Notes: generated from the sequence alone by a model not told the origin. Counted from the stretch's first letter, positions 29,878 to 40,928 are shown. The stretch is 64,000 bases of DNA from Streptococcus oralis (GCF_001578935.1 NZ_KQ969522.1:1-64000); one strand, 5' to 3'. Made by a program: numbers and translations.

Positions 29878-30513
29878 TTAAAATTCTGCCTCAACTCGGT
29901 AGATCACTTGACCTTTGCTGGAGAATTTTTGCTCATACTCTGTCATGACATTGCCTTCAAAATCACTGGCATGTAAGTCTAGCCAGACACCATTGAGCTT
30001 CATCCCATACTGAGAAAAGCTCACCAGGCTGTACTCAAATAAGCCACGGTTATCTGTCTTGAAATGGATTTCCCCATTCTCAGGTAAGATGCGCTTGAAG
30101 GTATCCAAGAAACTCTTGTAAGTCAAACGACGTTTTTCATGGCGTTTTTTAGGCCAGGGATCTGAAAAGTTCAGATACAAGCGATTAATCTCACCATCTT
30201 CAAAGTAGTCTGTCAAATCAGAACCATCCACCCACAAGAGCTTGATATTAGGCACTCCAACTTCAAGCACCTTGTCCAAAGCATAACTCAAAACAGACTT
30301 TTGAATGTCAATCCCGATGTAGTTGATGTCAGGATTTTGCTTGGCCATTCCAGATACGAAGGCCCCTTTCCCACTTCCAACTTCAACATGAATAGGATGA
30401 TCATTTCCAAACAAGTCTCGCCATTTCCCTTTTGCTTCTAAGGGATTGAGGACCACATACTGGGGATTTGCCTCTAGTAATTCTGTCGCCCCTTTACGAT
30501 TTCTAACTCTCAT
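29878..30513 (-). CDS. trmB: tRNA (guanine-46-N7)-methyltransferase
   Basis: 211 residues. Methylates G46 in the variable loop of tRNAs. SAM-binding [16 protein letters not shown] near residue 42, [10 protein letters not shown], and the signature [17 protein letters not shown] near 115 are visible. Its start overlaps the ccrZ stop by four bases. Confidence 0.96.
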   Translation of the reverse strand: MRVRNRKGATELLEANPQYVVLNPLEAKGKWRDLFGNDHPIHVEVGSGKGAFVSGMAKQNPDINYIGIDIQKSVLSYALDKVLEVGVPNIKLLWVDGSDLTDYFEDGEINRLYLNFSDPWPKKRHEKRRLTYKSFLDTFKRILPENGEIHFKTDNRGLFEYSLVSFSQYGMKLNGVWLDLHASDFEGNVMTEYEQKFSSKGQVIYRVEAEF

Positions 30514-31304
30514 CTCTTCTTTCCATACTTGTCACGGAAGACGCGCAAGGCGTAAATCTCCCGGTTTACATTGTCTAAATCTTGATTTTCACAGTATTTG
30601 GCAATCTGGTTCAAATAAGAATACTGACCATACCAATACAATTTATCTAACACTGTCTGATTGTACTTATAGCCGTAGTCTCTCAACCATTGACGCCACT
30701 GATGATCTGGAATGTAGTGGCATAGCAAATGCGCCACATCAAACATACGATCCGTCAGACGAACCGAATCCCAATCCACTAGATAAACGAGTCCACTCTC
30801 TGTCTCAATCCAATTACTATGACGAAGATCCCCGTGCACAATCGTTGCATGGTCTTCCCTAAAACCTGGAACCGTCTTACCTAGCTCAGCAATCACACTG
30901 TTCAAATAGTGGTTCTGCTTCAAGATTTCTGGAACTCCTTGCTGCCAAGAACGTAGCAAATCAACTGGTGTTTCCATGGTATATCCCAAACGGCTCAACT
31001 GCTTCATCAAAGGACGCGAGCGGTGAAGGCGGTTCAAGATATTGATAATCTGCTTGCGATTCATATCGTAAGGGGTCAAGATTTTGCCCGTCAGCCATTC
31101 CTGAGCACACATATCACGGCCATCTGGCAAACGACGAGTCCATAGTAATTGAGGAGCGATTTGTTCTCTGGCTAGGCCAGGTAGGATTGGAGAGGTGTTC
31201 ATTTTTACAAAGACGCGCTTCCCATCAGGGTAGCTTCCCATATAAGCTTTACCGCTCTTCCCAGGGATAGGGGTCAGCGTTAGCTCATTATCACCCAAGT
31301 CCAT
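30510..31304 (-). CDS. ccrZ: Cell cycle regulator CcrZ (phosphotransferase-like)
   Basis: 264 residues, aminoglycoside-phosphotransferase/choline-kinase fold. Catalytic loop HGDLRHSNW near residue 156 and metal-binding [11 protein letters not shown] near 176. In pneumococcus CcrZ links division to DnaA-driven replication initiation through FtsZ, and ribose-type substrates have been proposed (family knowledge). Upstream of, and overlapping, trmB as in pneumococcus. Confidence 0.9.
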   Translation of the reverse strand: MDLGDNELTLTPIPGKSGKAYMGSYPDGKRVFVKMNTSPILPGLAREQIAPQLLWTRRLPDGRDMCAQEWLTGKILTPYDMNRKQIINILNRLHRSRPLMKQLSRLGYTMETPVDLLRSWQQGVPEILKQNHYLNSVIAELGKTVPGFREDHATIVHGDLRHSNWIETESGLVYLVDWDSVRLTDRMFDVAHLLCHYIPDHQWRQWLRDYGYKYNQTVLDKLYWYGQYSYLNQIAKYCENQDLDNVNREIYALRVFRDKYGKKR

Positions 31305-31351
31305 TTCTTTCCTCCGTATAAAGTTTCCTTACTATTCTACTAGTTTTTGGT

Positions 31352-32401
31352 CTATTCGTCAACCAATCTTTTTAGTTGGTAAGGCAAATAAAACAATTGT
31401 AGGAAGAGACTAGCCCCTACAAGAGCCAACAAGGCTATTTTCTCTTGAAAAACCACTGCTCCGACCAGCAATTCCAGCGAGAGAACTGCACTTCCCACAC
31501 CAAGCACAATCTGTTTCAATCCTTTCTCTTTCTCCCCTCTTTCTAGTGGAAAGAGCTGGGTCAAGTATTGGTAATCAAAGGCGTGATAAAGGGCTAGCAA
31601 CTGGAAGATCAAGAGGTAGTTAAATAGAACCACTACTGCCGCCGCAATCCAAGCTTGCTCGATAAAAATTAAAGCCAATAAAGAGAGAAAGAGAAGACGG
31701 AGACTAAGGGCAAATAAGTCCCCATTTCGCAAATACGAACGCAGGTAGAGATTCTGCCAAATCTTTCCGGGCACCTTCTGAACGGCCTTTAGGATAAAGT
31801 CCAGATAAGCACGACGTTTGACGCTGTTGGAAATTCCCTTAACTTGGGTAAAGAGAGCAAAGAAACGGAGCAAAACTTGCTTGCGTTTGCTTTCTTGGGC
31901 AATGACATAATCCCAGTCAACCCCATTTACAGTAAAAAATTTACTGGCTTTTTGACGAAAGAGGAGATATTTCCCAGCTCCCAATAAAAGCACATAGATG
32001 AAAAAAACTGGCAAGCCATAGCCCATGGCTAAAAACAAGGGCGCAAATAAAAGCAAGAAAAGGGTTTGGACAAAGAGCCAAAAGACCAGTGAGCGCATCG
32101 TCTGCCCTTTGAGGTGAGACTTAACCTCCTCTTCACTGACCAAAAGAAAGAGCTTATCTGGTGCTTCCATGTAGGTTGCGATTCCTCCCCAAGCCAAAAG
32201 CAAGGTAGATACTATTACTAAAAACAAAAGGATAGGCCAATGATTTTCAGGAAAATCTTGCAAGAGTTGACTGTACTGGAAGGCTAGAAAGCCCAGCAGG
32301 ACAAGCAGGAACAAGACAAAGTGGTCATTGAGAACATAACGCAGATAACCGACACACTCCTTACGAAAAGCCTGCTTTCTCTTTAAAAACAAGTCTTTCA
32401 T
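31352..32401 (-). CDS. ABC transporter permease, EcsB-like
   Basis: 349 residues with about six to eight membrane helices in two groups (35-145 and 220-345) and cytoplasmic basic loops. Resembles EcsB, whose ABC system affects membrane peptide handling in Firmicutes. The start overlaps the stop of the ATPase gene by four bases, so the pair is one transporter. Substrate unknown. Confidence 0.85.
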   Translation of the reverse strand: MKDLFLKRKQAFRKECVGYLRYVLNDHFVLFLLVLLGFLAFQYSQLLQDFPENHWPILLFLVIVSTLLLAWGGIATYMEAPDKLFLLVSEEEVKSHLKGQTMRSLVFWLFVQTLFLLLFAPLFLAMGYGLPVFFIYVLLLGAGKYLLFRQKASKFFTVNGVDWDYVIAQESKRKQVLLRFFALFTQVKGISNSVKRRAYLDFILKAVQKVPGKIWQNLYLRSYLRNGDLFALSLRLLFLSLLALIFIEQAWIAAAVVVLFNYLLIFQLLALYHAFDYQYLTQLFPLERGEKEKGLKQIVLGVGSAVLSLELLVGAVVFQEKIALLALVGASLFLQLFYLPYQLKRLVDE

Positions 32402-33129
32402 AGCTCCTCCTCTTTGGTCAGAGCCAAGTAAATATCATTCAAACTCGCTTCAGGCATGTCAAAGGCTTCACGGAGTTGCTGGAGGTTCCCCTGAGCCCGC
32501 ACCTCTCCCTTACGGAGAATGACAAAGGCATCACACATCTTTTCTGCTGAGTCTAGCACGTGGGTACTCATGAGAATGGACTTGCCTTTTTTCTTTTCTA
32601 CTTCTAGAAGCTGAATCAAGTCAGAAATAGCCAGCGGATCGAGCCCAAGAAAAGGTTCATCAACGATGAAAAGACTCGGATCTACGACAAAAGAACAGAT
32701 AATCATGACCTTCTGCTTCATTCCTTTGGAAAAATGCACAGGAAACCAATCTAATTTTTGATCCAAACGAAACATTTTTAACAAAGATTCTACTCGCTCA
32801 AAAGCCGCTTTTTGCTCAATACCATAAGCCATGGCAACCGTCTCGATATGCTCTCTAAGAGTCAATTCCTCATACAAGCTAGGCGTTTCTGGGATGTAGC
32901 CAATCTGCTTGCGGTAGCTAGTCGCATCTTCTCGCAGGGTTAAACCATTAATCTTGATTTCCCCACTATAAGGTGTCAGAAGACCGATAATTTCATTGAT
33001 TGTCGTTGATTTCCCAGCACCATTGAGACCAATCAAACCGACCAACTGCCCACTTTCAACTGTAAAGGACACATCTTTCAAGACAGGAACGTGAACATAG
33101 CCTCCTGTCAGGTTTTTAATTTCTAACAT
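32398..33129 (-). CDS. ABC transporter ATPase, EcsA-like
   Basis: 243 residues. Walker A GLNGAGKST near 35, Q-loop IGYIPETPSLY, signature HFSKGMKQK, Walker B LFIVDEPFLGLDP, H-loop STHVLDS. Works with the permease encoded just downstream. Divergent from the HIT gene. Confidence 0.92.
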   Translation of the reverse strand: MLEIKNLTGGYVHVPVLKDVSFTVESGQLVGLIGLNGAGKSTTINEIIGLLTPYSGEIKINGLTLREDATSYRKQIGYIPETPSLYEELTLREHIETVAMAYGIEQKAAFERVESLLKMFRLDQKLDWFPVHFSKGMKQKVMIICSFVVDPSLFIVDEPFLGLDPLAISDLIQLLEVEKKKGKSILMSTHVLDSAEKMCDAFVILRKGEVRAQGNLQQLREAFDMPEASLNDIYLALTKEEEL

Positions 33130-33146
33130 ATTTTCTCCGAATCTGG

Positions 33147-33152
33147 TATAAT
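33147..33152 (+). promoter_or_regulatory. Extended -10 of the HIT gene in a divergent promoter region
   Basis: TGGTATAAT about 45 bases before the HIT ATG. The 67-base gap to the ABC ATPase start also holds A/T-rich -10-like sequence on the minus strand, so the two divergent promoters overlap. Confidence 0.55.
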
Positions 33153-33196
33153 GTAGCTATATTATATCAAAATTCAATACAGTAGAGGTGGATTTT

Positions 33197-33607
33197 ATGT
33201 CAGATTGCATTTTTTGTAAGATTATCGCAGGGGAGATTCCTGCTTCAAAAGTATACGAAGATGAGCAAGTTCTTGCCTTTCTTGATATCTCTCAAGTAAC
33301 ACCTGGACACACCCTCATTGTACCAAAAGAGCACTATCGCAATCTTTTAGAAATGGATGCTGCGAGTGCCAGCCAACTCTTCGCCCAAGTGCCAACAGTG
33401 GCTCAAAAAGTCATGAAGGCTACCAAGGCTGTCGGCATGAATATCATTGCTAACTGCGAGGAAGTTGCTGGTCAAACAGTCTTTCATACTCACGTGCATC
33501 TCGTACCTCGCTACGGTGCAGAAGATGACCTCAAGATTGACTTTATCGCCCACGAACCTGACTTTGACAAACTTGCCCAAGTCTCTGAAACCATTAAAAA
33601 CGCTTAA
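33197..33607 (+). CDS. HIT-family hydrolase
   Basis: 136 residues. Histidine-triad nucleotide hydrolase (Hint-like, adenosine 5'-phosphoramidate type). N-terminal CIFCKIIAGEIPASKVYEDE and catalytic HTHVHLVPRY are visible. The ATG at 33197 has SD AGAGGTGG; a GTG three codons earlier overlaps the SD and is less likely. Nine bases before the next gene. Confidence 0.93.
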   Translation: MSDCIFCKIIAGEIPASKVYEDEQVLAFLDISQVTPGHTLIVPKEHYRNLLEMDAASASQLFAQVPTVAQKVMKATKAVGMNIIANCEEVAGQTVFHTHVHLVPRYGAEDDLKIDFIAHEPDFDKLAQVSETIKNA

Positions 33608-33616
33608 GGAGATGCC

Positions 33617-33895
33617 ATGAAACTATCAAATCTACTGCTATTCGCAGGAGCTGCAGCTGGAAGTTATTTTGTCGTGAAAAATCGCCAAGCCATTCAGGAT
33701 GAAGTGCTAGATACAACTGACCGCGTCGAAGCTATCAAGGATGATTTGGATATCATCCAAAACAGCCTACAAATCATCGACCAACAAAAAGCCCTTATCA
33801 AGGAATACCAAAAAGACTTGACCTACAAGTTCAAAGTCTTAGAAAAAGATTTCCAAACCAGAATGGCGGTCCTTCAAGAAGAAAAACAAGAATAA
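33617..33895 (+). CDS. YtxH-like small membrane-anchored coiled-coil protein
   Basis: 92 residues. One N-terminal hydrophobic helix (LLLFAGAAAGSYFVV) then a continuous charged coiled coil (KDDLDIIQNSLQIIDQQKAL). Conserved next to the HIT gene in streptococci; function unknown. Co-transcribed with HIT. Confidence 0.75.
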   Translation: MKLSNLLLFAGAAAGSYFVVKNRQAIQDEVLDTTDRVEAIKDDLDIIQNSLQIIDQQKALIKEYQKDLTYKFKVLEKDFQTRMAVLQEEKQE

Positions 33896-33958
33896 GAAAG
33901 CCTCCAACTTTCCTTAAACTCTTTTTTGGATACTAGGTTTGAACAGAAAAAGGAGGCA

Positions 33959-34618
33959 ATGAAAGTGAAACAGTTTTTAAAAGTTCTAGCGAAGGTCATC
34001 GCAATCCCTTGTGGCTGTCTCTGCCTGCTTGCAGCCCTAGCATTTCTACTACTTATGAATCTTTTCAAGGCCTCCCCGAGTGACATCCAAAAAGGGAATG
34101 ACGACTTAAAACAAATCTTTATCTCTCTTGACATGCCTCCTGAGAAAGTCGAATCGGATGGACACTATCAATACGAGGGTGGAGGTTTAAATTTTTATGT
34201 TACTTTCCCAGATGAGGTCATCAATAGCCACCCCGTCCTAAAAGAAAGTCCAAAACTCACCAAAAACCGACTCGAAATCTATGTCCTACAGGCGGGAGAT
34301 ATCTCTTACTATAAAGTAGGAGACAACTTGTTCAATCATGGCTTATTCCAATTTTTAGAGGAGGAAAGTGAAAAGTATTTCCAAGAAAAAGGAAAGAAAT
34401 TTAACCCTAATTACTCACTTCTCTTTTGGAATGATCAGGAAAGTTTTAAAAAGGGAATTTCATTCTATGAAAAAGCTTTGACTTTGGTGGATATTCAGGA
34501 TAATTCGGCGATCAAACATATCGATACTGTCACTGTGAAACCTGGTAAAGAAGCGGAACTTAAGCAACTCATTCAGGAGATGGATGAGACTGGCTTGCTC
34601 ACTCAAAAGTATAAATAG
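33959..34618 (+). CDS. Membrane-anchored hypothetical protein
   Basis: 219 residues from the ATG with SD AGGAGG. One hydrophobic segment (about 10-38, IPCGCLCLLAALAFLLLMN) with two cysteines (CGC) inside, then an extracytoplasmic-looking domain of about 180 residues. A lipobox-like context is suggested by the cysteines but the surrounding residues do not fit well. No family recognised. Confidence 0.65.
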   Translation: MKVKQFLKVLAKVIAIPCGCLCLLAALAFLLLMNLFKASPSDIQKGNDDLKQIFISLDMPPEKVESDGHYQYEGGGLNFYVTFPDEVINSHPVLKESPKLTKNRLEIYVLQAGDISYYKVGDNLFNHGLFQFLEEESEKYFQEKGKKFNPNYSLLFWNDQESFKKGISFYEKALTLVDIQDNSAIKHIDTVTVKPGKEAELKQLIQEMDETGLLTQKYK

Positions 34619-34669
34619 TAGACTAGCTGGAGAATGATTTCTCGATGCTAAATTTCCCAAGATTATACA

Positions 34670-34693
34670 AAAAAGAGCCCGCCGGCTCTTTTT
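34670..34693. terminator. Terminator between dnaJ and the convergent hypothetical gene
   Basis: Perfect ten-base stem AAAAAGAGCC / GGCTCTTTTT, four-base loop; works in both directions. Confidence 0.88.
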
Positions 34694-34696
34694 ACT

Positions 34697-35833
34697 TTAT
34701 TCTCCTTCAAAGGCATCTTTTATATGGTCAAAGAAGCCTTTTTTCTTTGGATTGACTTTCAAGTCGCCTGCAGCAGCGAACTCTTTAAGTGCTGCTTTTT
34801 GGCGGTCGTTCAAACCTGTCGGAGTCACAACATTGACAGTAACGTATTGGTCACCAACAGCACCGCCACGAAGGCTCGGTGCTCCCTTGCCACGTAGACG
34901 GAATTTCTTGCCAGTCTGAGTTCCCTCTGGGATGACCAATTCAACATCTCCATGCACGGTTGGAATTTCCACAGTATCACCAAGGGCTGCTTGGACAAAA
35001 TTGAGGTTCAGATTGTAGAAGATAGTCGTTCCTTCACGTTCAAACTTATCGCTTGCTTCTACAGAAACCACTACATACAAGTCTCCGTAAGGTCCACCGT
35101 TAAAGCCTGCTTCACCTTGACCCGCGAGACGGATTTGTTGGCCTGTTTCCACACCAGCAGGGATTTTTACATGTACGCTATGAGCCTGTTTTTCATGACC
35201 TGTTCCATGACAAGTTGTACATGGATCTTTGATTTCTTTTCCGCGACCATGACAGACATCACAGGTTACTTGGCGACGCATCATACCAAGCGGAGTCTGC
35301 GTATCGACGTTAATAACACCAGCGCCATGACAGCGTCCACAAGTGACTGGACTTGTCCCTGGTTTAGCACCAGATCCATTACATGTACGACAGCTGGCTT
35401 CACGATTGTATTTAACTTCCTTTTCTGTTCCGAAGATAGCTTCTTCAAAGGTCAAGTTCACACGATACTGGAGGTCATCCCCTTGACGAGGAGCGTTTGG
35501 ATTGCGCGAAGCTCCGCCTCCCCCGAAAAAACTTGAGAAGATATCTTCAAAACCACCGAAGCCACTTGCTCCGTCAAAGCCGCCAAAACCGCCAGCACCA
35601 CCAAAGCCACCATTGGCACCCGCAGCACCATATTGGTCGTAGGCTGCACGTTTTTGGTCATCACTCAAAGTCTCATAGGCTTCTTGAACTTCCTTGTACT
35701 TTTCCTCAGCACCAGGCTCCTTGTTGATATCTGGGTGGTATTTTTTCGAAAGCTTACGATAAGCCTTTTTGATCTCGTCTGCCGAAGCGTTTTTTGACAC
35801 CCCCAGACGATCATAAAATTCAGTATTGTTCAT
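34697..35833 (-). CDS. dnaJ: Chaperone DnaJ (Hsp40)
   Basis: 378 residues, class I DnaJ. J-domain 1-70 with HPD in [10 protein letters not shown], Gly/Phe-rich region (about 75-115), four CxxCxGxG zinc repeats ([32 protein letters not shown]), then the substrate-binding C-terminal domains. Stimulates the DnaK ATPase. No SD precedes the ATG; instead an 88-base hairpin ends 12 bases upstream. 541 bases separate it from dnaK. Confidence 0.97.
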   Translation of the reverse strand: MNNTEFYDRLGVSKNASADEIKKAYRKLSKKYHPDINKEPGAEEKYKEVQEAYETLSDDQKRAAYDQYGAAGANGGFGGAGGFGGFDGASGFGGFEDIFSSFFGGGGASRNPNAPRQGDDLQYRVNLTFEEAIFGTEKEVKYNREASCRTCNGSGAKPGTSPVTCGRCHGAGVINVDTQTPLGMMRRQVTCDVCHGRGKEIKDPCTTCHGTGHEKQAHSVHVKIPAGVETGQQIRLAGQGEAGFNGGPYGDLYVVVSVEASDKFEREGTTIFYNLNLNFVQAALGDTVEIPTVHGDVELVIPEGTQTGKKFRLRGKGAPSLRGGAVGDQYVTVNVVTPTGLNDRQKAALKEFAAAGDLKVNPKKKGFFDHIKDAFEGE

Positions 35834-35845
35834 ACAAGATACTAA

Positions 35846-35933
35846 GAGCGAACAGAAAGCGACTGAAATTTAGGAAACCGACAAGAAATCCTGATTTCTT
35901 AGGAGGTTTATCTAATTTCCAAGCTTTCCGCTC
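35846..35933 (-). repeat. 88-base nested hairpin just upstream of dnaJ
   Basis: On the minus strand GAGCG and GAAAGC at one end pair with GCTTTC and CGCTC at the other. Inside are GAAATTAG/CTAAATTTC, AAACC/GGTTT and AAGAAATC/GATTTCTT. Almost the whole segment folds on itself. It occupies the place of the expected dnaJ ribosome-binding region. Confidence 0.75.
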
Positions 35934-36016
35934 GAGTTCAATTACGAACACCCTTATTCCTTTCTGTTAATATTGCGGAATGAAACCACGATTTAGGTCG
36001 GATTCAATTCCTTTCT

Positions 36017-36045
36017 TTTATATTGATAAGACAAATCCCAAACAA
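36017..36045 (-). promoter_or_regulatory. Candidate internal promoter for dnaJ
   Basis: TTGTTT, 17-base spacer, TATAAA on the minus strand, downstream of the intrinsic terminator at 36070-36097. The surrounding segment carries an inverted pair GGAATGAAACC / GGTTTCATCCC. Prediction only. Confidence 0.4.
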
Positions 36046-36069
36046 ATTAGGTTTCATCCCTTTTTATCG

Positions 36070-36097
36070 AAAAACAGAGGCTGGGTTGCAACCTCTG
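36070..36097 (-). terminator. Intrinsic terminator inside the dnaK-dnaJ gap
   Basis: Stem CAGAGG / CCTCTG, eleven-base loop, then TTTTTCG on the minus strand. It would reduce read-through from dnaK into dnaJ. Confidence 0.7.
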
Positions 36098-36178
36098 GAT
36101 TTCTTTTTATCATGACGACATTCAAGTTTTAAAAATTAAACTAGTAATGCTTAACTGAGTTTCGGCTAAAAACTTCGG

Positions 36179-36232
36179 AAAAAAGATAAGCCATCTTTTG
36201 TGCATCGCACAAGGCGATGGCTTCCTATTTTT
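36179..36232 (-). repeat. Structured repeat, family 2, copy 3 (dnaK-dnaJ gap)
   Basis: Minus strand: AAAAATAGGAAGCCATC, inner hairpin TTGTGC-GAT-GCACAA, then GATGGCTTATCTTTTTT. The framing AAAAATAGG ... ATCTTTTTT and the GAT loop match the copies after grpE and dnaK, while both stems differ in sequence but stay complementary. The outer stem closing part seen in copies 1 and 2 is weak here. Confidence 0.65.
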
Positions 36233-36280
36233 CTTTCGTTTTCTTAACGCCTCAACATCTTACCGAATTGAGCACTCCCT

Positions 36281-36374
36281 AACCTCTTAGTGAAAAAGAC
36301 AAATCTTCCTAGAAACTAAAGTTTCTGCGTCAGATTTCCTATTTTCACTGTGAGGTTTTAACGGGCTTTGCATC

Positions 36375-36377
<3 letters not shown>
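36281..36377 (-). repeat. Structured repeat, family 2, copy 1 (directly after dnaK)
   Basis: Begins with the dnaK stop codon: TAAGATGCAAAGCCCGT, then outer stem AACCTC/GAGGTT, middle AGTGAAAA/TTTTTCACT, and inner hairpin AGAAACT/AGTTTCT. The grpE copy has the same connecting sequence with altered, still complementary stems. Confidence 0.75.
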
Positions 36378-38210
<1,833 letters not shown>

Positions 38211-38248
38211 TTAAATTTTAATTCGAATTTTGATTTTTTGATATTCCC

Positions 38249-38365
38249 CTTAAGTGGTGGGGACGTGAGCAACTCCCTACGGGATTTCATCACTTATTTT
38301 TGAGCCTATTGTCTCAAAAATCCCCTGTTTCAGTAGCAAAAGCTACTGAAACTTTCACCACGGCG
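38249..38365 (+). repeat. Structured repeat, family 1, copy 2 (grpE-dnaK gap, antisense to the operon)
   Basis: CTTAAGTGGTGGGGACG, hairpin GTGA...TCAC with inner TCCC/GGGA, TTTTTGAG/CTCAAAAA hairpin, CCCCTGT, hairpin TTTCAGTAGC / GCTACTGAAA, closing CTTTCACCACGGCG. Shares the connecting blocks of copy 1 (24550-24667) with stems replaced by other complementary sequences. It is antisense to dnaK, whereas copy 1 is sense to infB-rbfA. Confidence 0.75.
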
Positions 38366-38380
38366 GGAAATATCTTCCTT

Positions 38381-38402
38381 GCAAGCCTCCGGCTTGCTTT
38401 TT
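38381..38402 (+). repeat. Short hairpin with T-run beside family 1 copy 2
   Basis: GCAAGCC / GGCTTGC, three-base loop, then TTTTTATC on the plus strand. Looks like an intrinsic terminator but points against the operon, so it is probably part of the inserted repeat. Confidence 0.55.
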
Positions 38403-38464
38403 ATCTTTCTTCATAGTTTATTGTCGTTTCGGACAAGTTTCCTATTATGTTACGACACGAGGAG

Positions 38465-38569
38465 TCGAAATTGATTTTATTTCGACAACGAGTTAGTAAG
38501 GAGGCTAGGCAAACGCCATAGCGATTGCCGTTTTCTGACGAGTTGCTTCAGCAACCGTCAGAATTGCCT
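38465..38569. repeat. Further inverted repeats in the grpE-dnaK gap
   Basis: TCGAAAT / ATTTCGA at 38465-38485, and a nested structure at 38507-38569: AGGCAA/TTGCCT outside, TTCTGACG/CGTCAGAA next, GTTGC/GCAAC innermost. No coding frame or promoter was seen. Confidence 0.6.
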
Positions 38570-38584
38570 AATCGAACACGCCCT

Positions 38585-38680
38585 AAGCTCTGGGTAAAAA
38601 AGATAGATTTTCTTGTGTTCATCGAACACTTCGTCAATCTCCTATTTTTACTGTGAGCTTTTTACGGGCTTTGTATCTTA
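38585..38680 (-). repeat. Structured repeat, family 2, copy 2 (directly after grpE)
   Basis: Begins with the grpE stop codon: TAAGATACAAAGCCCGT, then outer stem AAGCTC/GAGCTT, middle GTAAAAA/TTTTTTAC, inner hairpin GTGTTC-GAT-GAACAC. Compare AACCTC/GAGGTT and AGAAACT/AGTTTCT after dnaK. Confidence 0.75.
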
Positions 38681-39193
38681 GTTATACACTACCACCATGG
38701 CTGGGCGGAGGATGCGGTCATGGAGTTTGTAGCCTTTTTGGAAGACCTGCGCGATGGTGTCTGCTGGGTGTTCATCGTCTGCTGGGAGAGTTTGGATGGC
38801 CATGTGATAGTTATGGTCAAATTCGCTGTCAGCTGCGATTTCTTCGATTCCTTCTTCTTTCAAAGCGTGAATCAAACTCTCTTGCACCATCTCCAATCCT
38901 TTTTTGACATCGTCTGTCAAACCTTCAACTGCTAGTGCACGTTCTAAGTTGTCAAGCGATGGTAAGATTGCTTTTGCCAAGTCTTGGCTACGATAACGTT
39001 GCAAGTTTTGACGTTCTTCATTGGCTCGACGTTGAATATTTTGCATTTCTGCATGAGCGCGAAGGTATTTATTTTCAAACTCATCTGCACGTTCATTTGC
39101 CAAGTCCAACTCAGACTTCTCAGGAGTTGTCTCTTCTACTGTTTCAACAACTTCCTCTTCTTTCATTTCTTCATTTTTTTTATCTTGGGCCAT
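38678..39193 (-). CDS. grpE: Nucleotide exchange factor GrpE
   Basis: 171 residues from the ATG with SD AAAGGAGG (a longer frame starts before the SD). Acidic N-terminus ([16 protein letters not shown]), long coiled coil (about 45-100), and the beta-domain that opens DnaK, ending [12 protein letters not shown]. Second gene of the hrcA operon. Confidence 0.96.
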   Translation of the reverse strand: MAQDKKNEEMKEEEVVETVEETTPEKSELDLANERADEFENKYLRAHAEMQNIQRRANEERQNLQRYRSQDLAKAILPSLDNLERALAVEGLTDDVKKGLEMVQESLIHALKEEGIEEIAADSEFDHNYHMAIQTLPADDEHPADTIAQVFQKGYKLHDRILRPAMVVVYN

Positions 39194-39219
39194 TTTCGCC
39201 TCCTTTAATGATTTCAAAA

Positions 39220-40254
39220 TTAATTTACTTCGTAATGATTACTGCTGAGGTAGCGGTAAAAATCTGTCAACTTCATGGTCAAAACACGATTGACCACATT
39301 GACTTGGTTGACCAATTGCTGGTAATCCAGATTGACCGGACCGATAATCGCCAAAATTCCAAAACCACGATAAGGGATGAGGAATTTACTGCTAATCACT
39401 GCTAGATCAGCTAGACAAGACTCTTGACTGTCCGCAACACGCACATTTTGCATCTGATCTTCATGCAGACCCTCACGAATCTCTAGAGCCACCTTTTGCG
39501 GTTGGTCAAAGAACTGATAGGCTGCTAGATTGGCAAAATTCAAGAGATTGACCTTGCCCGACACTACAATGTTTTCGTTGAACATTTCCTTAAAGATGTG
39601 TTCAAAGAGATCCATGACATTGTCCGTTGTTGTAAAGTAACGCTGGATAATCTGCGGAATCTCTGTCCGAATCTTGTAGTGAATATCCAGAACAGTATGA
39701 CCGAGGAAACGTTCCTGAATGATGCTCTTCAGTTTCAGCAAATCTTCCTGCAAGAAGTTCCTTGGAATCAGAAATTGGCTGGTAACCGTTCGCGACTCGT
39801 CTAGGGTAAATACTGCCAAGGCTGTATGTTGTCCCAAAACAACGATATCAAAGGCTGTCAACCGTTGCCTGCTCGGTTCAACATCCAGTGCTACTACCGT
39901 ACAGCCGCTCAAGTCTGTCAGTAGATTAGCAGCCTCTTGCAGAATATCCTCCAATTTGAAGAACTCCTGATCAAAGGCTTTGACAATCTCATAGACCTCA
40001 TTTTCAGCCAGTCGGTCAAAATCCAGCGAGTGTTTTACATAGTACTGAAAACCAGCAACACTTGGCATCCGACCGCTTGAAGTATGAGCCTTCTCAAGCA
40101 ACCCTTTCTTTTCTAGAGCCGCCATGTCATTACGAATGGTAGCACTGCTAGAGTTGATAGACTCTTGCAAGGCTTTGGATCCGACAGGTTCGTGCGTTTT
40201 GGTAAAGATGTCAATAATCAGATTTAAAATATCCTGCTGACGCTCTGTAACCAT
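39220..40254 (-). CDS. hrcA: Heat-inducible repressor HrcA
   Basis: 344 residues from the ATG with SD GAGAGGAG; upstream in-frame codons are rejected. N-terminal winged helix ([37 protein letters not shown]) and C-terminal GAF-like regulatory domain. Binds CIRCE sites: two before this gene and one before groES. First gene of hrcA-grpE-dnaK-dnaJ and autoregulated. Confidence 0.96.
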   Translation of the reverse strand: MVTERQQDILNLIIDIFTKTHEPVGSKALQESINSSSATIRNDMAALEKKGLLEKAHTSSGRMPSVAGFQYYVKHSLDFDRLAENEVYEIVKAFDQEFFKLEDILQEAANLLTDLSGCTVVALDVEPSRQRLTAFDIVVLGQHTALAVFTLDESRTVTSQFLIPRNFLQEDLLKLKSIIQERFLGHTVLDIHYKIRTEIPQIIQRYFTTTDNVMDLFEHIFKEMFNENIVVSGKVNLLNFANLAAYQFFDQPQKVALEIREGLHEDQMQNVRVADSQESCLADLAVISSKFLIPYRGFGILAIIGPVNLDYQQLVNQVNVVNRVLTMKLTDFYRYLSSNHYEVN

Positions 40255-40280
40255 CTCATCACTCCTCTCTGTCTGACCAA

Positions 40281-40307
40281 TTAGCACTCTATGTGTTCAA
40301 GTGCTAA
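40281..40307 (-). promoter_or_regulatory. CIRCE operator 1 of the hrcA operon
   Basis: TTAGCACTC-N9-AAGTGCTAA, one mismatch to consensus, directly downstream of the -10 box. Confidence 0.93.
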
Positions 40308-40318
40308 CTTATGATTCT

Positions 40319-40346
40319 ATTATACACCCTTGAAAAAGAATGTCAA
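40319..40346 (-). promoter_or_regulatory. hrcA operon promoter
   Basis: TTGACA, 16-base spacer, TATAAT on the minus strand, placed between the two CIRCE elements. Confidence 0.9.
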
Positions 40347-40363
40347 GGCAAAAACTCAAAAAA

Positions 40364-40390
40364 TTAGCACTCTTTTGCCAAGAGTGCTAA
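40364..40390 (-). promoter_or_regulatory. CIRCE operator 2 of the hrcA operon
   Basis: Perfect TTAGCACTC-N9-GAGTGCTAA upstream of the -35 box. Confidence 0.95.
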
Positions 40391-40442
40391 AAATCAGTCT
40401 GAAGACCTAGAATATCACTTCTCATATACTTGGTATTTCCTT

Positions 40443-40928
40443 TTAAGCCTGAAAAAAACCATAGATTAGATAAGAAATCAGAAAAGCATATAAAACAAAA
40501 ATAATAAAGAAAGATTGATACAAATCTTCTCGAAATAGACTCATGCAAACAACAAGACCAGCCGAGAAAGCAGCTGTACAGGAACGGAGTCTAGACCGCA
40601 TAGCTTCCCATCCAAGACCCTTACTCATATAGACTTGATCCGCTGAAAGTATATCAGAAGTTGGTTTACGAAGAATCGAACAAGAACCTCTTTCTATCAA
40701 TTCCCAACCGCTATTTTGAAAATCTTGCAGTTCATGCTGATACTTTTTAAGAAATCTAGAATCATAGATACGGTAGATGACATCGTCTGGTTGACATTGA
40801 TCAAAATAGAAAAATCCAAAACGACTCGTTCTATATCTCCAGCCTTTCAAGTGCATCTCGTACAAATACTCTTCTTCCTTGTCCAAATCAACTATTGTAA
40901 AAATCCGAAATTGTACCTTGCTATTCAT
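40443..40928 (-). CDS. DUF2812 membrane protein (second copy of the pair)
   Basis: 161 residues. The N-terminal DUF2812 domain (KVQFRIFTIVDLDKEEEYLYEMHLKGWRY) ends in DVIYRIYD and WELIERGSCSILRK; one or two C-terminal membrane helices (about 115-158). Such proteins are almost always encoded with a PadR repressor. Function unknown. Follows the longer DUF2812 gene by 34 bases. Confidence 0.85.
   Translation of the reverse strand: MNSKVQFRIFTIVDLDKEEEYLYEMHLKGWRYRTSRFGFFYFDQCQPDDVIYRIYDSRFLKKYQHELQDFQNSGWELIERGSCSILRKPTSDILSADQVYMSKGLGWEAMRSRLRSCTAAFSAGLVVCMSLFREDLYQSFFIIFVLYAFLISYLIYGFFQA

Noticed and set aside
38381..38402. Hairpin plus T-run as a terminator for a plus-strand gene
   Set aside because: There is no plus-strand gene upstream; it is better explained as part of the repeat insertion.
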